This document shows, piece by piece, positions 28,201-35,998 of a stretch of 64,000 nt of DNA. A program made the translations under genes and the position numbers. The notes under the pieces were generated by a model. It was given only the letters and a program-made list of their open reading frames with translations. It had not been told where the DNA came from and ran no database searches. The stretch's first letter is position 1; each line of letters begins with the position of its first letter. The DNA is from Stenotrophomonas sp. Iso1. GTDB taxonomy: Bacteria > Pseudomonadota > Gammaproteobacteria > Xanthomonadales > Xanthomonadaceae. The stretch is taken from NCBI RefSeq assembly GCF_027497995.1, contig NZ_JAODBT010000001.1:1-64000 (forward strand), read 5' to 3'.

Positions 28201-28561
28201 GGTAAGCCTTCAATCCCGCCATCGCGGGACGGCGCATCAGTTGCGCGTCGGTCAACGCGGCATACAGGCGCCAGTGCAGACCGATGGCCCCCAGGTCATC
28301 CTTCTCGCCGCTGACATTGGCCTTGAGCGCCCGTGCCACGAACTCACCCGGGGTGAGGAACTCCAGGTTGGCGGCGATGCCGTACTCGGCCGCCAGCGTG
28401 GACTGCAGCCAACGCCGCATGGCCACCTGCGGGATCAGTACCGTATCGGCGGCCAGCAGCGGCTGACCGGGCGCAGGTTCGCGCAGTGCGTGGGCCAGCA
28501 GCGAGGCCAGCACATCGAGCGAATTAGAGTGGTAGAGGCGGAAGTCGGGCACGGCTGTCAT
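25211..28561 (-). CDS. recC: RecBCD exonuclease V gamma subunit (RecC)
   Basis: A 1116-residue protein, full length for RecC, the subunit that splits the duplex and reads Chi. The N-terminus (FRLYHSNSLDVLASLLAHAL) and the central block (VCVLGLNDGDFPRRDPAAGLSRL) are hallmarks. Its helicase-like domains lack the ATP motifs, as known for RecC. I prefer the ATG at 28561, right before the conserved start; an in-frame ATG at 28585 is possible and neither has a strong ribosome site. It is the first gene of the recC-recB-recD operon and diverges from mlaF. Confidence 0.95.
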   Translation of the reverse strand: MTAVPDFRLYHSNSLDVLASLLAHALREPAPGQPLLAADTVLIPQVAMRRWLQSTLAAEYGIAANLEFLTPGEFVARALKANVSGEKDDLGAIGLHWRLYAALTDAQLMRRPAMAGLKAYLDRSDPLRPWALAAELGGVFEKYQAWRRDWLLRWEGGAEPDDPQAILWRHIAGGQQYRARRINEYLARFEGEHQPLPQGLPGRLFAFATLNVSPDVLRVIATQARVGTLHFYMPTPTRSYWGDLQTLSEKLRSGVDDPFGVEAGENPLLQAWGAAGRDFMAVLGSYEVVHPTGEIAAYVDPEEHAGPGLDQNGLGDSLLHRLQADLFHRRALPTPLRPAMRMDDPSIQIHACHTRLREMQVLHDQLRALLEDPRFDPPLQPREIAVLAPDIDPYVPYLESVFGGRGGSDEHIQWALADASPLQGEPLAEVFVQLLGLPVSRFGLNEILDLLASAPLADAAGLDAAAFERLHGWLQAAGVRWGLDAVHRKQHQAPQDDAYTWQFALDRLLLGHASGSDEDIGGVAPWPELEGGALVALDALIRLLRVLARHQRTLADALTPAQWRERLLGLLLALLPETPAEPSAQRALDRLRKLINEFADEAGKAGFDAPVPAEVVRAHFASVLSEADTRAPLLTGGISFGRMVPMRLLPFRVICVLGLNDGDFPRRDPAAGLSRLTAELGTQHRRHGDRSLREDDRFLFLQLFASAQDVFYLSYLGADARDGSVREPSVLVSELVDAASTYHDDAAAVRKQLVVRHPLQPFAPAAFGDASEPRRFSYRRQWYPAAGAVGGDRRSLAPWFGGPLQAPLPEALNEEHLSLDALRRFLSDPAGQFLGQRLGLRLAGDIDGSDDIEPLVVPGGGREHSALQQQVLSALLEGREQGLYERLRARALLPSGALGRQQFARLLERVRPCAEAFAQWHDGQSLRSERYEVQLDGIRLHGRVDQIHPQGLVRLHAGPAGVAYVVRGGLDWLLANAAGAALPLLQFHDGGQAGHGPHLLPALPQEQAEIALKALLQLRSEGFQTPLLFAPYTGWDIYNSDADGREKAAHARWYGGDYSWGERNGEALQLALRGHDPFARENTAHRFIHNSLLIFSALREGKIWVDSEGADGEGAA

Positions 28562-28786
28562 CGCGCCATCTTGCCGTAGCCGCATCGCATACGACGAGAA
28601 ATGAATGCGTCTGCCCCGGTGCGCACACCGGACCCATGCACCGGCCAGACACTGTGTTTCGGCCGCCGTGTACCACGACCACATACCCTTACCGTGACAG
28701 AGTGCGACAATACTGCACGGTCCAGTACGCTTATGTTCAGGCGCCGCTGCCAATCCTACAACGTTGGTTTTCCGTTAAAGGCCACC

Positions 28787-29584
28787 ATGACCTCACCCCG
28801 GCCACCGCTGGTGCAGTTGTCCAACGTGCGCATTGATCGCGGCGGACGCACCATCCTGCGCGACGTTTCCCTGCAGGTACCACGCGGCAGCATCACCGCC
28901 GTGCTCGGCCCTTCCGGCAGCGGCAAGTCGACGCTGCTGGCTGCGCTGACCGGCGAATTGCGCGCGATGAGCGGCAATGTGCAGCTGTTTGGCCAGGACA
29001 TTCCGCACGGCAACCGCGCGCTGCTGGACATGCGCAAGAACGTCGGCGTGCTGCTGCAGGGCAATGGCCTGCTGACCGACTTGAGTGTGGCCGACAACGT
29101 GGCACTGCCGCTTCGCGCCCACACGCGCCTGCCCGAGGCGGTGCTGCACCGCCTGGTGCAGATGAAGCTGCATGCGGTGGGCCTGTTGGCTGCTGCAGAT
29201 GCCTGGCCGCGTGAGTTGTCCGGCGGCATGGCGCGCCGCGTCGCACTGGCACGTGCGCTGGCACTGGACCCGCCGCTGATGATCTACGACGAGCCGCTGA
29301 CCGGGCTGGACCCGATCGCCTCGGGCGTGATCATGAGCCTGATCCAACGCCTCAACGACAGCCTTGGCCTGACCAGCATCATCGTCAGCCACCATGTGCA
29401 TGAAACGTTGCCCATCTGCGACCAGGCGGTAGTGATCGCCAATGGCGGCATCGTCTTCTCCGGCACGCCAGATGCGCTGCAGGCCAGCCAGGATCCACTG
29501 GTGCGCCAGTTCCTGCACGGTGAGCCCGACGGCCCGATTCCCTTCGACGCGCCGACGCGCAACTACGGGCTGGAGAGCGCGTGA
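28787..29584 (+). CDS. mlaF: Mla phospholipid transport ATP-binding protein MlaF
   Basis: A 265-residue ABC ATPase: Walker A GPSGSGKST, signature ELSGGMARRVALARAL, Walker B MIYDEPLTGLDP and the H-loop SHHVHE. MlaF powers the inner-membrane MlaFEDB complex that moves phospholipids between the outer and inner membranes. The start at 28787 gives the family's usual N-terminus (VQLSNVRIDRGGRTILRDVSL); a longer frame upstream has no such character. It opens a six-gene mla operon. Confidence 0.95.
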   Translation: MTSPRPPLVQLSNVRIDRGGRTILRDVSLQVPRGSITAVLGPSGSGKSTLLAALTGELRAMSGNVQLFGQDIPHGNRALLDMRKNVGVLLQGNGLLTDLSVADNVALPLRAHTRLPEAVLHRLVQMKLHAVGLLAAADAWPRELSGGMARRVALARALALDPPLMIYDEPLTGLDPIASGVIMSLIQRLNDSLGLTSIIVSHHVHETLPICDQAVVIANGGIVFSGTPDALQASQDPLVRQFLHGEPDGPIPFDAPTRNYGLESA

Positions 29585-29615
29585 TGGTGACGATGCACGA
29601 AATGCGTGATTCCTG

Positions 29616-29729
29616 CCCCCTCTCCCGCATAGCGGGCGCGGGTTGGGGTGAAGGTGCTCTTGAAGCACGTAGCGCTGAAGGTGCCCTCATCCGCCCTTCG
29701 GGCACCTTCTCCCGCAAGCGAGAGAAGGG
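29616..29729. repeat. Composite dispersed repeat between mlaF and mlaE
   Basis: Two halves: 29616-29655 (CCCCTCTCCCGC / GCGGGCGCGGG, then TTGGGGTGAAGG) and 29682-29729 (CCCTCATCCGCCCTTCGGGC, then TTCTCCCGC / GCGAGAGAAGGG). The order is the reverse of the recD copy. It fills most of the 178-base gap inside an otherwise tight operon, so it probably moved in there. Confidence 0.85.
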
Positions 29730-29762
29730 TGTGTCATCCAGCGTTTCAGGAGTCGCTCTCTA

Positions 29763-30512
29763 ATGCCTTTCGCCTCCTCGATCCGCTCGCTGGGACGTGC
29801 CGGCCTGTTTTCGCTGACCGTGCTGCGTGGTTCGGTACCGACCCGCGATTTCCTGGCCGAATTGACCCGCGAAATCTACAAGATCGGCGCGCGTTCATTG
29901 CCCATCATCGCCGTCGGCGGTGCCTTCGTCGGCCTGGTGCTGACCCTGCAGGGCTACCGCACGCTGACGACATTCGGCGCCTCTGATGCGCTGTCCACGC
30001 TGTTGGGCCTGTCGCTGTACCGCGAGCTGGCGCCGGTGCTCACCGCGCTGCTGTTCATTGGCCGCGCCGGCAGCTCGATTGCCGCCGAACTCGGCCTGAT
30101 GCGCGCCACCGACCAGATCAAGGCGCTTGAGCTGATGGCCATCGACCCGATCGCCAAGGCCGTGGCACCGCGCTTCTGGGCCGCAGTGCTCACCGTGCCA
30201 CTGCTGACCGGCATCTTCTGCTCGCTGGCCATCGCCGGCGGCTACTTTGAAGCGGTACACGTGCTGGGCCAGGACAACGGTACGTTCTGGTCGGGCCTGC
30301 GCGGCAGCGTCGATTTCTGGGACGACTTCGCCGTGGCCTTGCTCAAGTCGGCGATCTTCGGCGGCACCGCTGCATTGGTGGCCGCATACGTCGGCTTCCA
30401 CGCCGAGCCGACCATCGAAGGCACCTCCGTGGCGACCACCCGCGCGGTGGTGAACGCCTCGCTGCTGGTGCTGATGTTCAACTTCGTGCTTTCCGCACTG
30501 CTGTTCAAGTAA
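29763..30512 (+). CDS. mlaE: Mla phospholipid transport permease MlaE
   Basis: A 249-residue inner-membrane permease of the MlaE/YrbE family with about five to six helices. Typical blocks are PIIAVGGAFVGLVLTLQGY, YRELAPVLTALLFIGRAGSSIAAELG and EQIKALE-like DQIKALELMAIDP. AGGAG lies ten bases before the ATG at 29763. It forms the channel part of MlaFEDB with MlaF and MlaD. A repeat separates it from mlaF, but the order of the operon is preserved. Confidence 0.95.
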   Translation: MPFASSIRSLGRAGLFSLTVLRGSVPTRDFLAELTREIYKIGARSLPIIAVGGAFVGLVLTLQGYRTLTTFGASDALSTLLGLSLYRELAPVLTALLFIGRAGSSIAAELGLMRATDQIKALELMAIDPIAKAVAPRFWAAVLTVPLLTGIFCSLAIAGGYFEAVHVLGQDNGTFWSGLRGSVDFWDDFAVALLKSAIFGGTAALVAAYVGFHAEPTIEGTSVATTRAVVNASLLVLMFNFVLSALLFK

Positions 30513-30521
30513 GGGATCAAC

Positions 30522-31052
30522 ATGGCCATCCGTGGACCACGACTCGAATTCTCCGTAGGCGCCTTCCTGCTGCTGGCCCTGGCCTCGCTGCTGGTGTTGG
30601 CCGTTGCATCCACCAACCAGCGTTTTGGTACCGGCGGTGGTGACTATGTGCTTACGGCACGCTTCTCCCAGATCGGCCAGCTGCGCAAGCAGGCGCCAGT
30701 GAAAATCGGCGGGGTGACCATCGGCCAAGTGGCTGATATTCAGCTGGACCCGATTAAATACGATTCCATCGTCACCCTGTCGCTGGACAGCAAGTTCAAG
30801 GACATGCCTGGCGATACCTCGGCCGGCATCTTCACCAGCGGCCTGTTGGGCGAGAGCTACATCGGACTGCAGCCGGGCGGCGACCCGGAGCCACTCAAGT
30901 CCGGTGACGAGATCGCCTTCACCCAGCCTGCGGTGGATCTGCTGCAGCTGGTTGGCAAGTACATGTTCAGCGGTGGTGGCAGCAATGCTTCCGGCGCCAA
31001 TGGCAACGAAACCCCCGGCGCAGACGCGCCCGCAACGGAACCGCAACCATGA
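30522..31052 (+). CDS. mlaD: Mla phospholipid transport substrate-binding protein MlaD (MCE domain)
   Basis: A 176-residue protein with one N-terminal helix (FSVGAFLLLALASLLVLAVA) and an MCE domain (YVLTARFSQIGQLRKQAPVKIGGVTIGQVADI, then GIFTSGLLGESYIGLQPGG). MlaD forms a hexameric ring in the periplasm that passes lipid between MlaC and MlaFE. GGGATCAAC precedes the ATG. The C-terminal tail is a low-complexity Ser/Gly/Asn/Ala stretch. The stop overlaps the mlaC start by four bases. Confidence 0.95.
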   Translation: MAIRGPRLEFSVGAFLLLALASLLVLAVASTNQRFGTGGGDYVLTARFSQIGQLRKQAPVKIGGVTIGQVADIQLDPIKYDSIVTLSLDSKFKDMPGDTSAGIFTSGLLGESYIGLQPGGDPEPLKSGDEIAFTQPAVDLLQLVGKYMFSGGGSNASGANGNETPGADAPATEPQP

Positions 31053-31717
31053 AAGTGAAACTGCTCACCGCCGTGCTCGCTGCAACCCTGCTGGCCACCA
31101 CGCCATCGCTGGTCATGGCACAGGCACGCCCGGCCGCCTCCGCCGCACAGCCCTCGGCTGCCGGCCGCACCGTGCTTGATGCCAGCAGCCGCATCCTCAC
31201 CACGCTGGAAAGCCGCCGCGCCGAGTTCCGCACCAATCCGGCCGCGCTGCGCACCTTCATCGACAGCGAACTGAGCCGCACCTTCGACCGTGATTACGCC
31301 GCACGCCTGGTGCTGGGCGTGCACGGCCGTGGCGCCGCCGATGCGGACGTAAAACTGTTTGCCGACGCCATGGCCGACAACCTGATGTCGCGTTACGGCT
31401 CCACCCTGCTCGATATCCAGGGCAAGCCCAGCTTCCGCTACAAGGCGGAAGCCGCGCTGCCGGGCAACCGTGGCGTCAAGGTGTCCACCGAGCTGGTACG
31501 CGCCGGCAGCGAACCGACGCCGGTGGAGTACCTGATGCGCAACGTCGACGGCCAGTGGAAAATCTTCGACGTGATGATCGAAGGCATCTCCTACGTGCAG
31601 ACCTTCAAGAACCAGTTCGACGCACCGCTGCGACAGAAGTCGATCAAACAGGTAGCCACCGAACTGCGTAGCGGCAGCATGCAGGCCGCTGCAGGCCCGG
31701 CTCCCCGTGGCAAGTGA
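31049..31717 (+). CDS. mlaC: Mla periplasmic phospholipid carrier MlaC
   Basis: A 222-residue secreted protein: signal peptide ending near SLVMAQA, then the MlaC/Ttg2D fold (LRTFIDSELSRTFDRDYAARLVLG, YLMRNVDGQWKIFDVMIEGISYVQTFKNQF). MlaC carries lipid across the periplasm between MlaA at the outer membrane and MlaD. It overlaps mlaD by four bases and mlaB by eleven, so it is translationally coupled to both. Confidence 0.94.
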   Translation: MKVKLLTAVLAATLLATTPSLVMAQARPAASAAQPSAAGRTVLDASSRILTTLESRRAEFRTNPAALRTFIDSELSRTFDRDYAARLVLGVHGRGAADADVKLFADAMADNLMSRYGSTLLDIQGKPSFRYKAEAALPGNRGVKVSTELVRAGSEPTPVEYLMRNVDGQWKIFDVMIEGISYVQTFKNQFDAPLRQKSIKQVATELRSGSMQAAAGPAPRGK

Positions 31718-32015
31718 CGCGACTTTCCGCATCGAGGGCGACACGCTGCATTTGGCCGGCGTGCTCGACCGCGACGCGGTGACTGAACTGTGGCCGCAGC
31801 TGGCGCACGGGTTGGGCCCGCTGCGTCAGCTGGATCTGCAGACGGTCGAACGCATCGACAGCGCCGGTCTGGCGTTGGTAGGTGAACTTGCTGCACGCCT
31901 GCGCACGCAGGGCGGCGGCAGCGTCACCGGTACGCCTGCGGGCCTGCAAGAACTGTGTGCTGCTTACCGGCTGTCACCGTCCCTCGATTTCAACGCACCC
32001 TCAGCAGGAAGCTGA
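31707..32015 (+). CDS. mlaB: Mla cytoplasmic STAS-domain protein MlaB
   Basis: A 102-residue STAS-domain protein (FRIEGDTLHLAGVLDRDAV, DLQTVERIDSAGLALVGELAARL) with the conserved Asp-Ser-Ala around the switch serine. MlaB binds MlaF and is needed for its ATPase complex. The start is GTG at 31707, inside the end of mlaC, which is the only start that gives the full STAS fold. It ends one base before the mlaA start codon. Confidence 0.9.
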   Translation: MASDATFRIEGDTLHLAGVLDRDAVTELWPQLAHGLGPLRQLDLQTVERIDSAGLALVGELAARLRTQGGGSVTGTPAGLQELCAAYRLSPSLDFNAPSAGS

Positions 32016-32016
32016 C

Positions 32017-33018
32017 ATGAGCCTTCTTCGCACCCTCCCCCTCCTGATCCTCGTGGCCTTGTTGGCCGCCTGTGCCGGCAAGCCGGCACGGGATACCGCA
32101 CCGCCGGTAGCCACTGTTGTGACGCCTGCTGACGCGACCGCCACGGCCGACGCTCCGCCGGCCGCTGCCGATGTGCAGGCCGTTGCAACAGATGCCGGCA
32201 GCGATGCCGTTGCGCAGGCCGGCAATGCCGACGCCTCCAACACTGAAGTCACGCCCACCGCTGCTGAAGACGACTTCGCCGCGCTGTATGGCGGCCCGGT
32301 GGCGGGCGCGAACGGCGACGCCGGCAGTGGCGCACCGCCGGGCTATGACCCGTGGGAGAAGTACAACCGCGGCGTGCACCGTTTCAACAACGCGGTGGAT
32401 CGCGCTGTCGCTCGCCCGTTGGCGACGGCATACACGCACGCAGTGCCGCAGTTCGCCCGTACCGGTGTGACCAACTTCTTCAGCAACCTGCGCTCGCCGC
32501 TGACCATGGTCAACCAGCTGCTGCAGGGTCATGCCGATGATGCGTGGGACACGTTGGGCCGCTTTCTGATGAACTCCACCTTCGGTATCGGTGGCCTGTT
32601 CGACCCGGCCAGCAAAGCGATGGTGCCCAAGCGCAGTGAAGACTTCGGGCAGACGCTGGGCACCTGGGGCTGGCGTCAGTCACGTTACGTCGAGCTGCCG
32701 TTCTTTGGCCCGCGTACCGTGCGCGACGTGCTCGGCCTAGCCGGCGACATGCCGCTCTCACCTGTACGCACGATCGAGATGGACAAAGTCCGCATCGGCC
32801 TGCAGGGCCTGCAACTGGTAGACGTGCGCGCGCAGCTGCTGTCGATTGATTCACTGCGCGACAGCGCGGTGGATGAGTACTCACTGACCCGCGATGCATG
32901 GCTGCAACGCCGCAGCTACCAGATCGAAAAAGATCTGCGCCGCGACGGCAAGCACGGTGATGACGACCCATCGACCATTCCGGTCGATGCAATGCCGATG
33001 CCCGACTGGGGCAATTGA
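32017..33018 (+). CDS. mlaA: Outer-membrane phospholipid lipoprotein MlaA (VacJ)
   Basis: A 333-residue lipoprotein: lipobox LLAAC with Cys near residue 20, then about 85 residues of Ala/Thr/Asp-rich linker, then the MlaA domain (GYDPWEKYNRGVHRFNNAVDRAVARPLATAY, FFSNLRSPLTMVNQLLQG, MVPKRSEDFGQTLGTWG). MlaA takes stray phospholipid from the outer leaflet. In E. coli it is encoded apart from the other mla genes; here it closes the operon. The linker is long for the family and would let the domain reach away from its anchor. Confidence 0.95.
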   Translation: MSLLRTLPLLILVALLAACAGKPARDTAPPVATVVTPADATATADAPPAAADVQAVATDAGSDAVAQAGNADASNTEVTPTAAEDDFAALYGGPVAGANGDAGSGAPPGYDPWEKYNRGVHRFNNAVDRAVARPLATAYTHAVPQFARTGVTNFFSNLRSPLTMVNQLLQGHADDAWDTLGRFLMNSTFGIGGLFDPASKAMVPKRSEDFGQTLGTWGWRQSRYVELPFFGPRTVRDVLGLAGDMPLSPVRTIEMDKVRIGLQGLQLVDVRAQLLSIDSLRDSAVDEYSLTRDAWLQRRSYQIEKDLRRDGKHGDDDPSTIPVDAMPMPDWGN

Positions 33019-33038
33019 TCGCCATTGCCGCATCAAAC

Positions 33039-33067
33039 AAAAAGCCCGGGGAAACCCGGGCTTTTTT
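33039..33067 (+). terminator. Rho-independent terminator of the mla operon
   Basis: Stem AAAAAGCCCGGG / CCCGGGCTTTTT with a GAAA loop and a T-run, 21 bases after the mlaA stop. The A-run on the left allows use in both directions. Confidence 0.93.
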
Positions 33068-33173
33068 GTACCGCAATCATGCGCAGTGATTGGCTTGTGT
33101 TCCAACACTCGCAGGGTCACTGCGCACGATTCATTGCTGGCCACATTCAACGCTGGGCGATGCGTACCTGCCG

Positions 33174-33205
33174 AAAATGCAGAAGCGGCGTGTGCCGCTT
33201 CTGCA
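33174..33205 (-). terminator. Terminator-like hairpin after the glutathione peroxidase gene
   Basis: Perfect 12-base arms TGCAGAAGCGGC (33178-33189) and GCCGCTTCTGCA (33194-33205) with a four-base loop. Read on the minus strand the hairpin is followed by TTTTC. It starts six bases after the stop codon of the gene. Confidence 0.75.
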
Positions 33206-33211
33206 CATGAC

Positions 33212-33757
33212 TTACGCAGCCAGTGCCTTGTCGATCGCAGCGCGCAGGCCTGCGTCATCCGCCGCGGTGTCCGGCGAGAAACGGGCGATGACTGCGCCGT
33301 CCTTGCCGACCAGGAACTTCTCGAAGTTCCACAGCACGCCCGGCGCCGGGTTCGGCTCGATATTGAAGCCGACCAGCTTCTCGCGCATCGGGCCTTCGCC
33401 AGTGGCCACCGGCTGAGCCGCGGTCAGCTGCTGGTACAGCGGATGCACATCGGCGCCAGCAACGCTGATCTTGGAGAACAGCGGGAAGCTGACATCGAAG
33501 TTGAGCGAGCAGAACTGCTTGATTTCTTCTTCGCTGCCCGGCTCCTGGCCGTTGAAGTTGTTGGCCGGGAAACCCAGCACTTCGAGGCCGGCGTCCTTCT
33601 TTTCGCGGTACAGCTTTTCCAGACCTTCGTACTGCGGGGTCAAGCCGCACTTGGATGCCACGTTGACCACCAGCAGCACCTTGCCGCGATAGTCGGCCAG
33701 CGAAGTCGGTGCGCCGTCGATAGTGGTCAGCGCGGTGTCATACACGGAAGCAGTCAT
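33212..33757 (-). CDS. Glutathione peroxidase family protein
   Basis: A 181-residue thioredoxin-fold peroxidase. The active-site Cys37 lies in NVASKCGLTPQY; the Gln and Asn/Trp partners are in GFPANNFNGQEPG and LWNFEKFLV. The enzyme reduces hydrogen peroxide and organic or lipid peroxides; bacterial cysteine forms often use thioredoxin instead of glutathione. No signal peptide, so cytoplasmic. It is a single-gene unit. Confidence 0.93.
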   Translation of the reverse strand: MTASVYDTALTTIDGAPTSLADYRGKVLLVVNVASKCGLTPQYEGLEKLYREKKDAGLEVLGFPANNFNGQEPGSEEEIKQFCSLNFDVSFPLFSKISVAGADVHPLYQQLTAAQPVATGEGPMREKLVGFNIEPNPAPGVLWNFEKFLVGKDGAVIARFSPDTAADDAGLRAAIDKALAA

Positions 33758-33810
33758 GGCGTGTTCCTGGTGGGGTAATGGAGCGCAAGCATAAACCGAC
33801 GACGGCCGAC

Positions 33811-35358
33811 TCAGGCGTCGCTGGTATCAACCGATTCTTCCTCGCCTTCATCGTCGCTGCCCATGTCGCCCAGCAGTGCCTGCGAGGCGTCGGCGGTCAG
33901 CGATTCCACGCCGCGCAGCTTGCGCTCGATGGTGCGGGTCTTGCGGCTCGCATCCCCCAGGCTCTTGCCGACGGTGTTGATCTGCTTTTCGGCTTTTTCG
34001 AGGATGCCGGCGAACTTGCCGAACTCGCCCTTCACCGCGCCCAGCAAACTCCATACCTCGGACGAACGCTGCTCGATGGCCAGCGTGCGGAAGCCCATCT
34101 GCAGGCTGTTGAGCAGAGCGGTGAACGTGGTTGGGCCGGCGATGACTACGCGGTGCTCGCGCTGCAGTGCATCCACCAGCCCGGGACGGCGGATGGTTTC
34201 GGCGTAGAGGCCTTCGGTGGGCAGAAACATCACCGCAAAGTCGGTGGTGTGCGGCGGCACGATGTATTTTTCGCTGATCGACTTGGCCTGCACGCGGATG
34301 GCCCGCTCAAGCTGGTTGCCGGTGACACGTACGCCGTCCTGATCGCCGGCCTCCTGCGCGTCAAGCAAGCGCTCGTAGTCCTCGCGCGGGAATTTGGAAT
34401 CGATGGGCAACCACACGGGTGTTTCATCGTTGCCACGCCCCGGCAGGCGCACGGCGAAATCGACCATTTCACCGCTGTCCGGGCGCACCTTCACGCCCCG
34501 TGCGTACTGCTCGGCAGTAAGGGTCTGCTCGAGGATGTTGTCCAGCTGCACTTCGCCCCAGCCGCCACGGTTCTTGACGTTGCTCAGCACACGCTTGAGG
34601 TCGCCCACACCAGTGGCCAGCTGCTGCATTTCACCCAGGCCGCGCTGCACTTGTTCCAGCCGCTCGGAGACCAGCTTGAACGAGGAATCCAGGCGCGTGT
34701 TGAGCGTGCTCTGCAGTTTTTCGTCGACGGTCTGCCGCATCAGTTCGAGCTTGGCAGCGTTGTCACCCTGGAGGTCCTTCAGGCGCGCTTCCAGCGTCTG
34801 CCGCATTTCGGTGATGCCCGTTTCGTTGCGCTGGGTGAGTTCGAGCAGACGCTGGCCGAGCATGTCGCCGAAACGTTGCTGCGCCTGCGCGCCTTCTTCG
34901 CGGCCTTTGCGGGTTTCTTCCAGCAGGGCCTGCTGCAGGTTGGCCAGCTGCCGGGCAAAGGCCTCCATCCGCACTTGTTGGTGTTGACCGAACGCATCGA
35001 GCTGATCGCGTACTTCCTGCAGGCGCGCGCCCAACAACTGCGCCAGCTGCTGCTGGGTGTTGCTGTTCTCCTCTCGTCCCTTGCGTGCGTCATCGGTAAG
35101 GCTGTCGCGCAACAGGTCCAGGCGCTGGTCGGTGCGTGTGGACAAGTCGGTGAGGTTACGGCCGAAGCCGTCCATGCGCGCATCCTGTTGGCGGGTCATC
35201 GCCTCCAGGTGTTCGCGCAATTCACCACGACCGCTGCGTTGTTCTTCACGCAGTGCGTTTTCCAACGCGGTGTTGTCGGTACGACGGACCAGCAGCAACA
35301 GCTGCAGCACGATGACGACGACCAGCAGGCCGGCCAGGATCAGGGTTTCAGTTTGCAT
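33811..35358 (-). CDS. rmuC: DNA recombination protein RmuC
   Basis: A 515-residue protein with an N-terminal membrane helix (LILAGLLVVVIVLQLLLLV), a long coiled coil (about 30-220) and the RmuC domain (VLSNVKNRGGWGEVQLDNILEQTL, VDFAVRLPG, LPIDSKFPREDYERLLDAQEAGD). RmuC limits DNA inversions between short repeats and is thought to be a nuclease-like protein. The C-terminal tail is acidic. It diverges from the deoxyribosyltransferase-like gene across 79 bases. Confidence 0.94.
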   Translation of the reverse strand: MQTETLILAGLLVVVIVLQLLLLVRRTDNTALENALREEQRSGRGELREHLEAMTRQQDARMDGFGRNLTDLSTRTDQRLDLLRDSLTDDARKGREENSNTQQQLAQLLGARLQEVRDQLDAFGQHQQVRMEAFARQLANLQQALLEETRKGREEGAQAQQRFGDMLGQRLLELTQRNETGITEMRQTLEARLKDLQGDNAAKLELMRQTVDEKLQSTLNTRLDSSFKLVSERLEQVQRGLGEMQQLATGVGDLKRVLSNVKNRGGWGEVQLDNILEQTLTAEQYARGVKVRPDSGEMVDFAVRLPGRGNDETPVWLPIDSKFPREDYERLLDAQEAGDQDGVRVTGNQLERAIRVQAKSISEKYIVPPHTTDFAVMFLPTEGLYAETIRRPGLVDALQREHRVVIAGPTTFTALLNSLQMGFRTLAIEQRSSEVWSLLGAVKGEFGKFAGILEKAEKQINTVGKSLGDASRKTRTIERKLRGVESLTADASQALLGDMGSDDEGEEESVDTSDA

Positions 35359-35437
35359 GAGCGAAGTTTAGCTCCACGCGTCTCAATGGCTGCGCCGCAT
35401 CTGCGATCATGTACGCCCCCACACGCCGTCCATTCCC

Positions 35438-35983
35438 ATGAAGTTGCTGCCTTCCCTGTTGCTGGGCCTGTGCGGCCTGTTGCCGTTGTCGGCAGTGGCC
35501 GCCAGCTCGCAGACTGTCACCTCGCCCGATGCGGTGCCCGCCCACGACACGCGGCCCAAGGTGTTCCTGGCCGGCAGCATCGAGATGGGCAAGGCCGGCG
35601 ACTGGCAGCAACAGGTCCAACAGGCGTTGGCCGACGAAGGCGTGCTGATGCTCAACCCGCGCCGCGCCGATTGGAATCCCGCGTGGCGTGCCGAGGCCGA
35701 TGAGCCCGAGTTCCGCCGCCAGGTGGAATGGGAACTGGCGGCGCTGGAGCAGGCTGACATCGTGCTGATGTACTTCACTCCCGGCACGCAGAGCCCGATC
35801 ACGTTGCTGGAATTCGGCCTGTATGCGCGCTCGGGCAAGTTGCTCGTCGCAGCACCCGCCGGCTTCTGGCGCAAAGGCAACCTGGACATCACCGGCGACC
35901 GTTACGGCGTGCCGCGCTACGACGACCTGCAGGCATTGATCGCTGCCGTGAAGCAGCGCGTAGCCGAACAACGCGCGCGCTGA
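35438..35983 (+). CDS. Secreted nucleoside 2-deoxyribosyltransferase-like protein
   Basis: A 181-residue protein with a clear signal peptide (LLPSLLLGLCGLLPLSAVAAS) followed by a nucleoside 2-deoxyribosyltransferase-like fold: KVFLAGSIEMGKAGDWQ, VLMLNPRRADWNP, VEWELAALEQADIVLMYFTPG and SPITLLEFGLYARSGK, which carries the family's Glu. Such enzymes normally swap bases on deoxyribose in the cytoplasm; a secreted form is unusual. ATG at 35438. The LysE-type gene starts 15 bases after its stop, so the two may be co-transcribed. The true substrate is unknown. Confidence 0.78.
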   Translation: MKLLPSLLLGLCGLLPLSAVAASSQTVTSPDAVPAHDTRPKVFLAGSIEMGKAGDWQQQVQQALADEGVLMLNPRRADWNPAWRAEADEPEFRRQVEWELAALEQADIVLMYFTPGTQSPITLLEFGLYARSGKLLVAAPAGFWRKGNLDITGDRYGVPRYDDLQALIAAVKQRVAEQRAR

Positions 35984-35998
35984 GCCCGGAGCCACACC

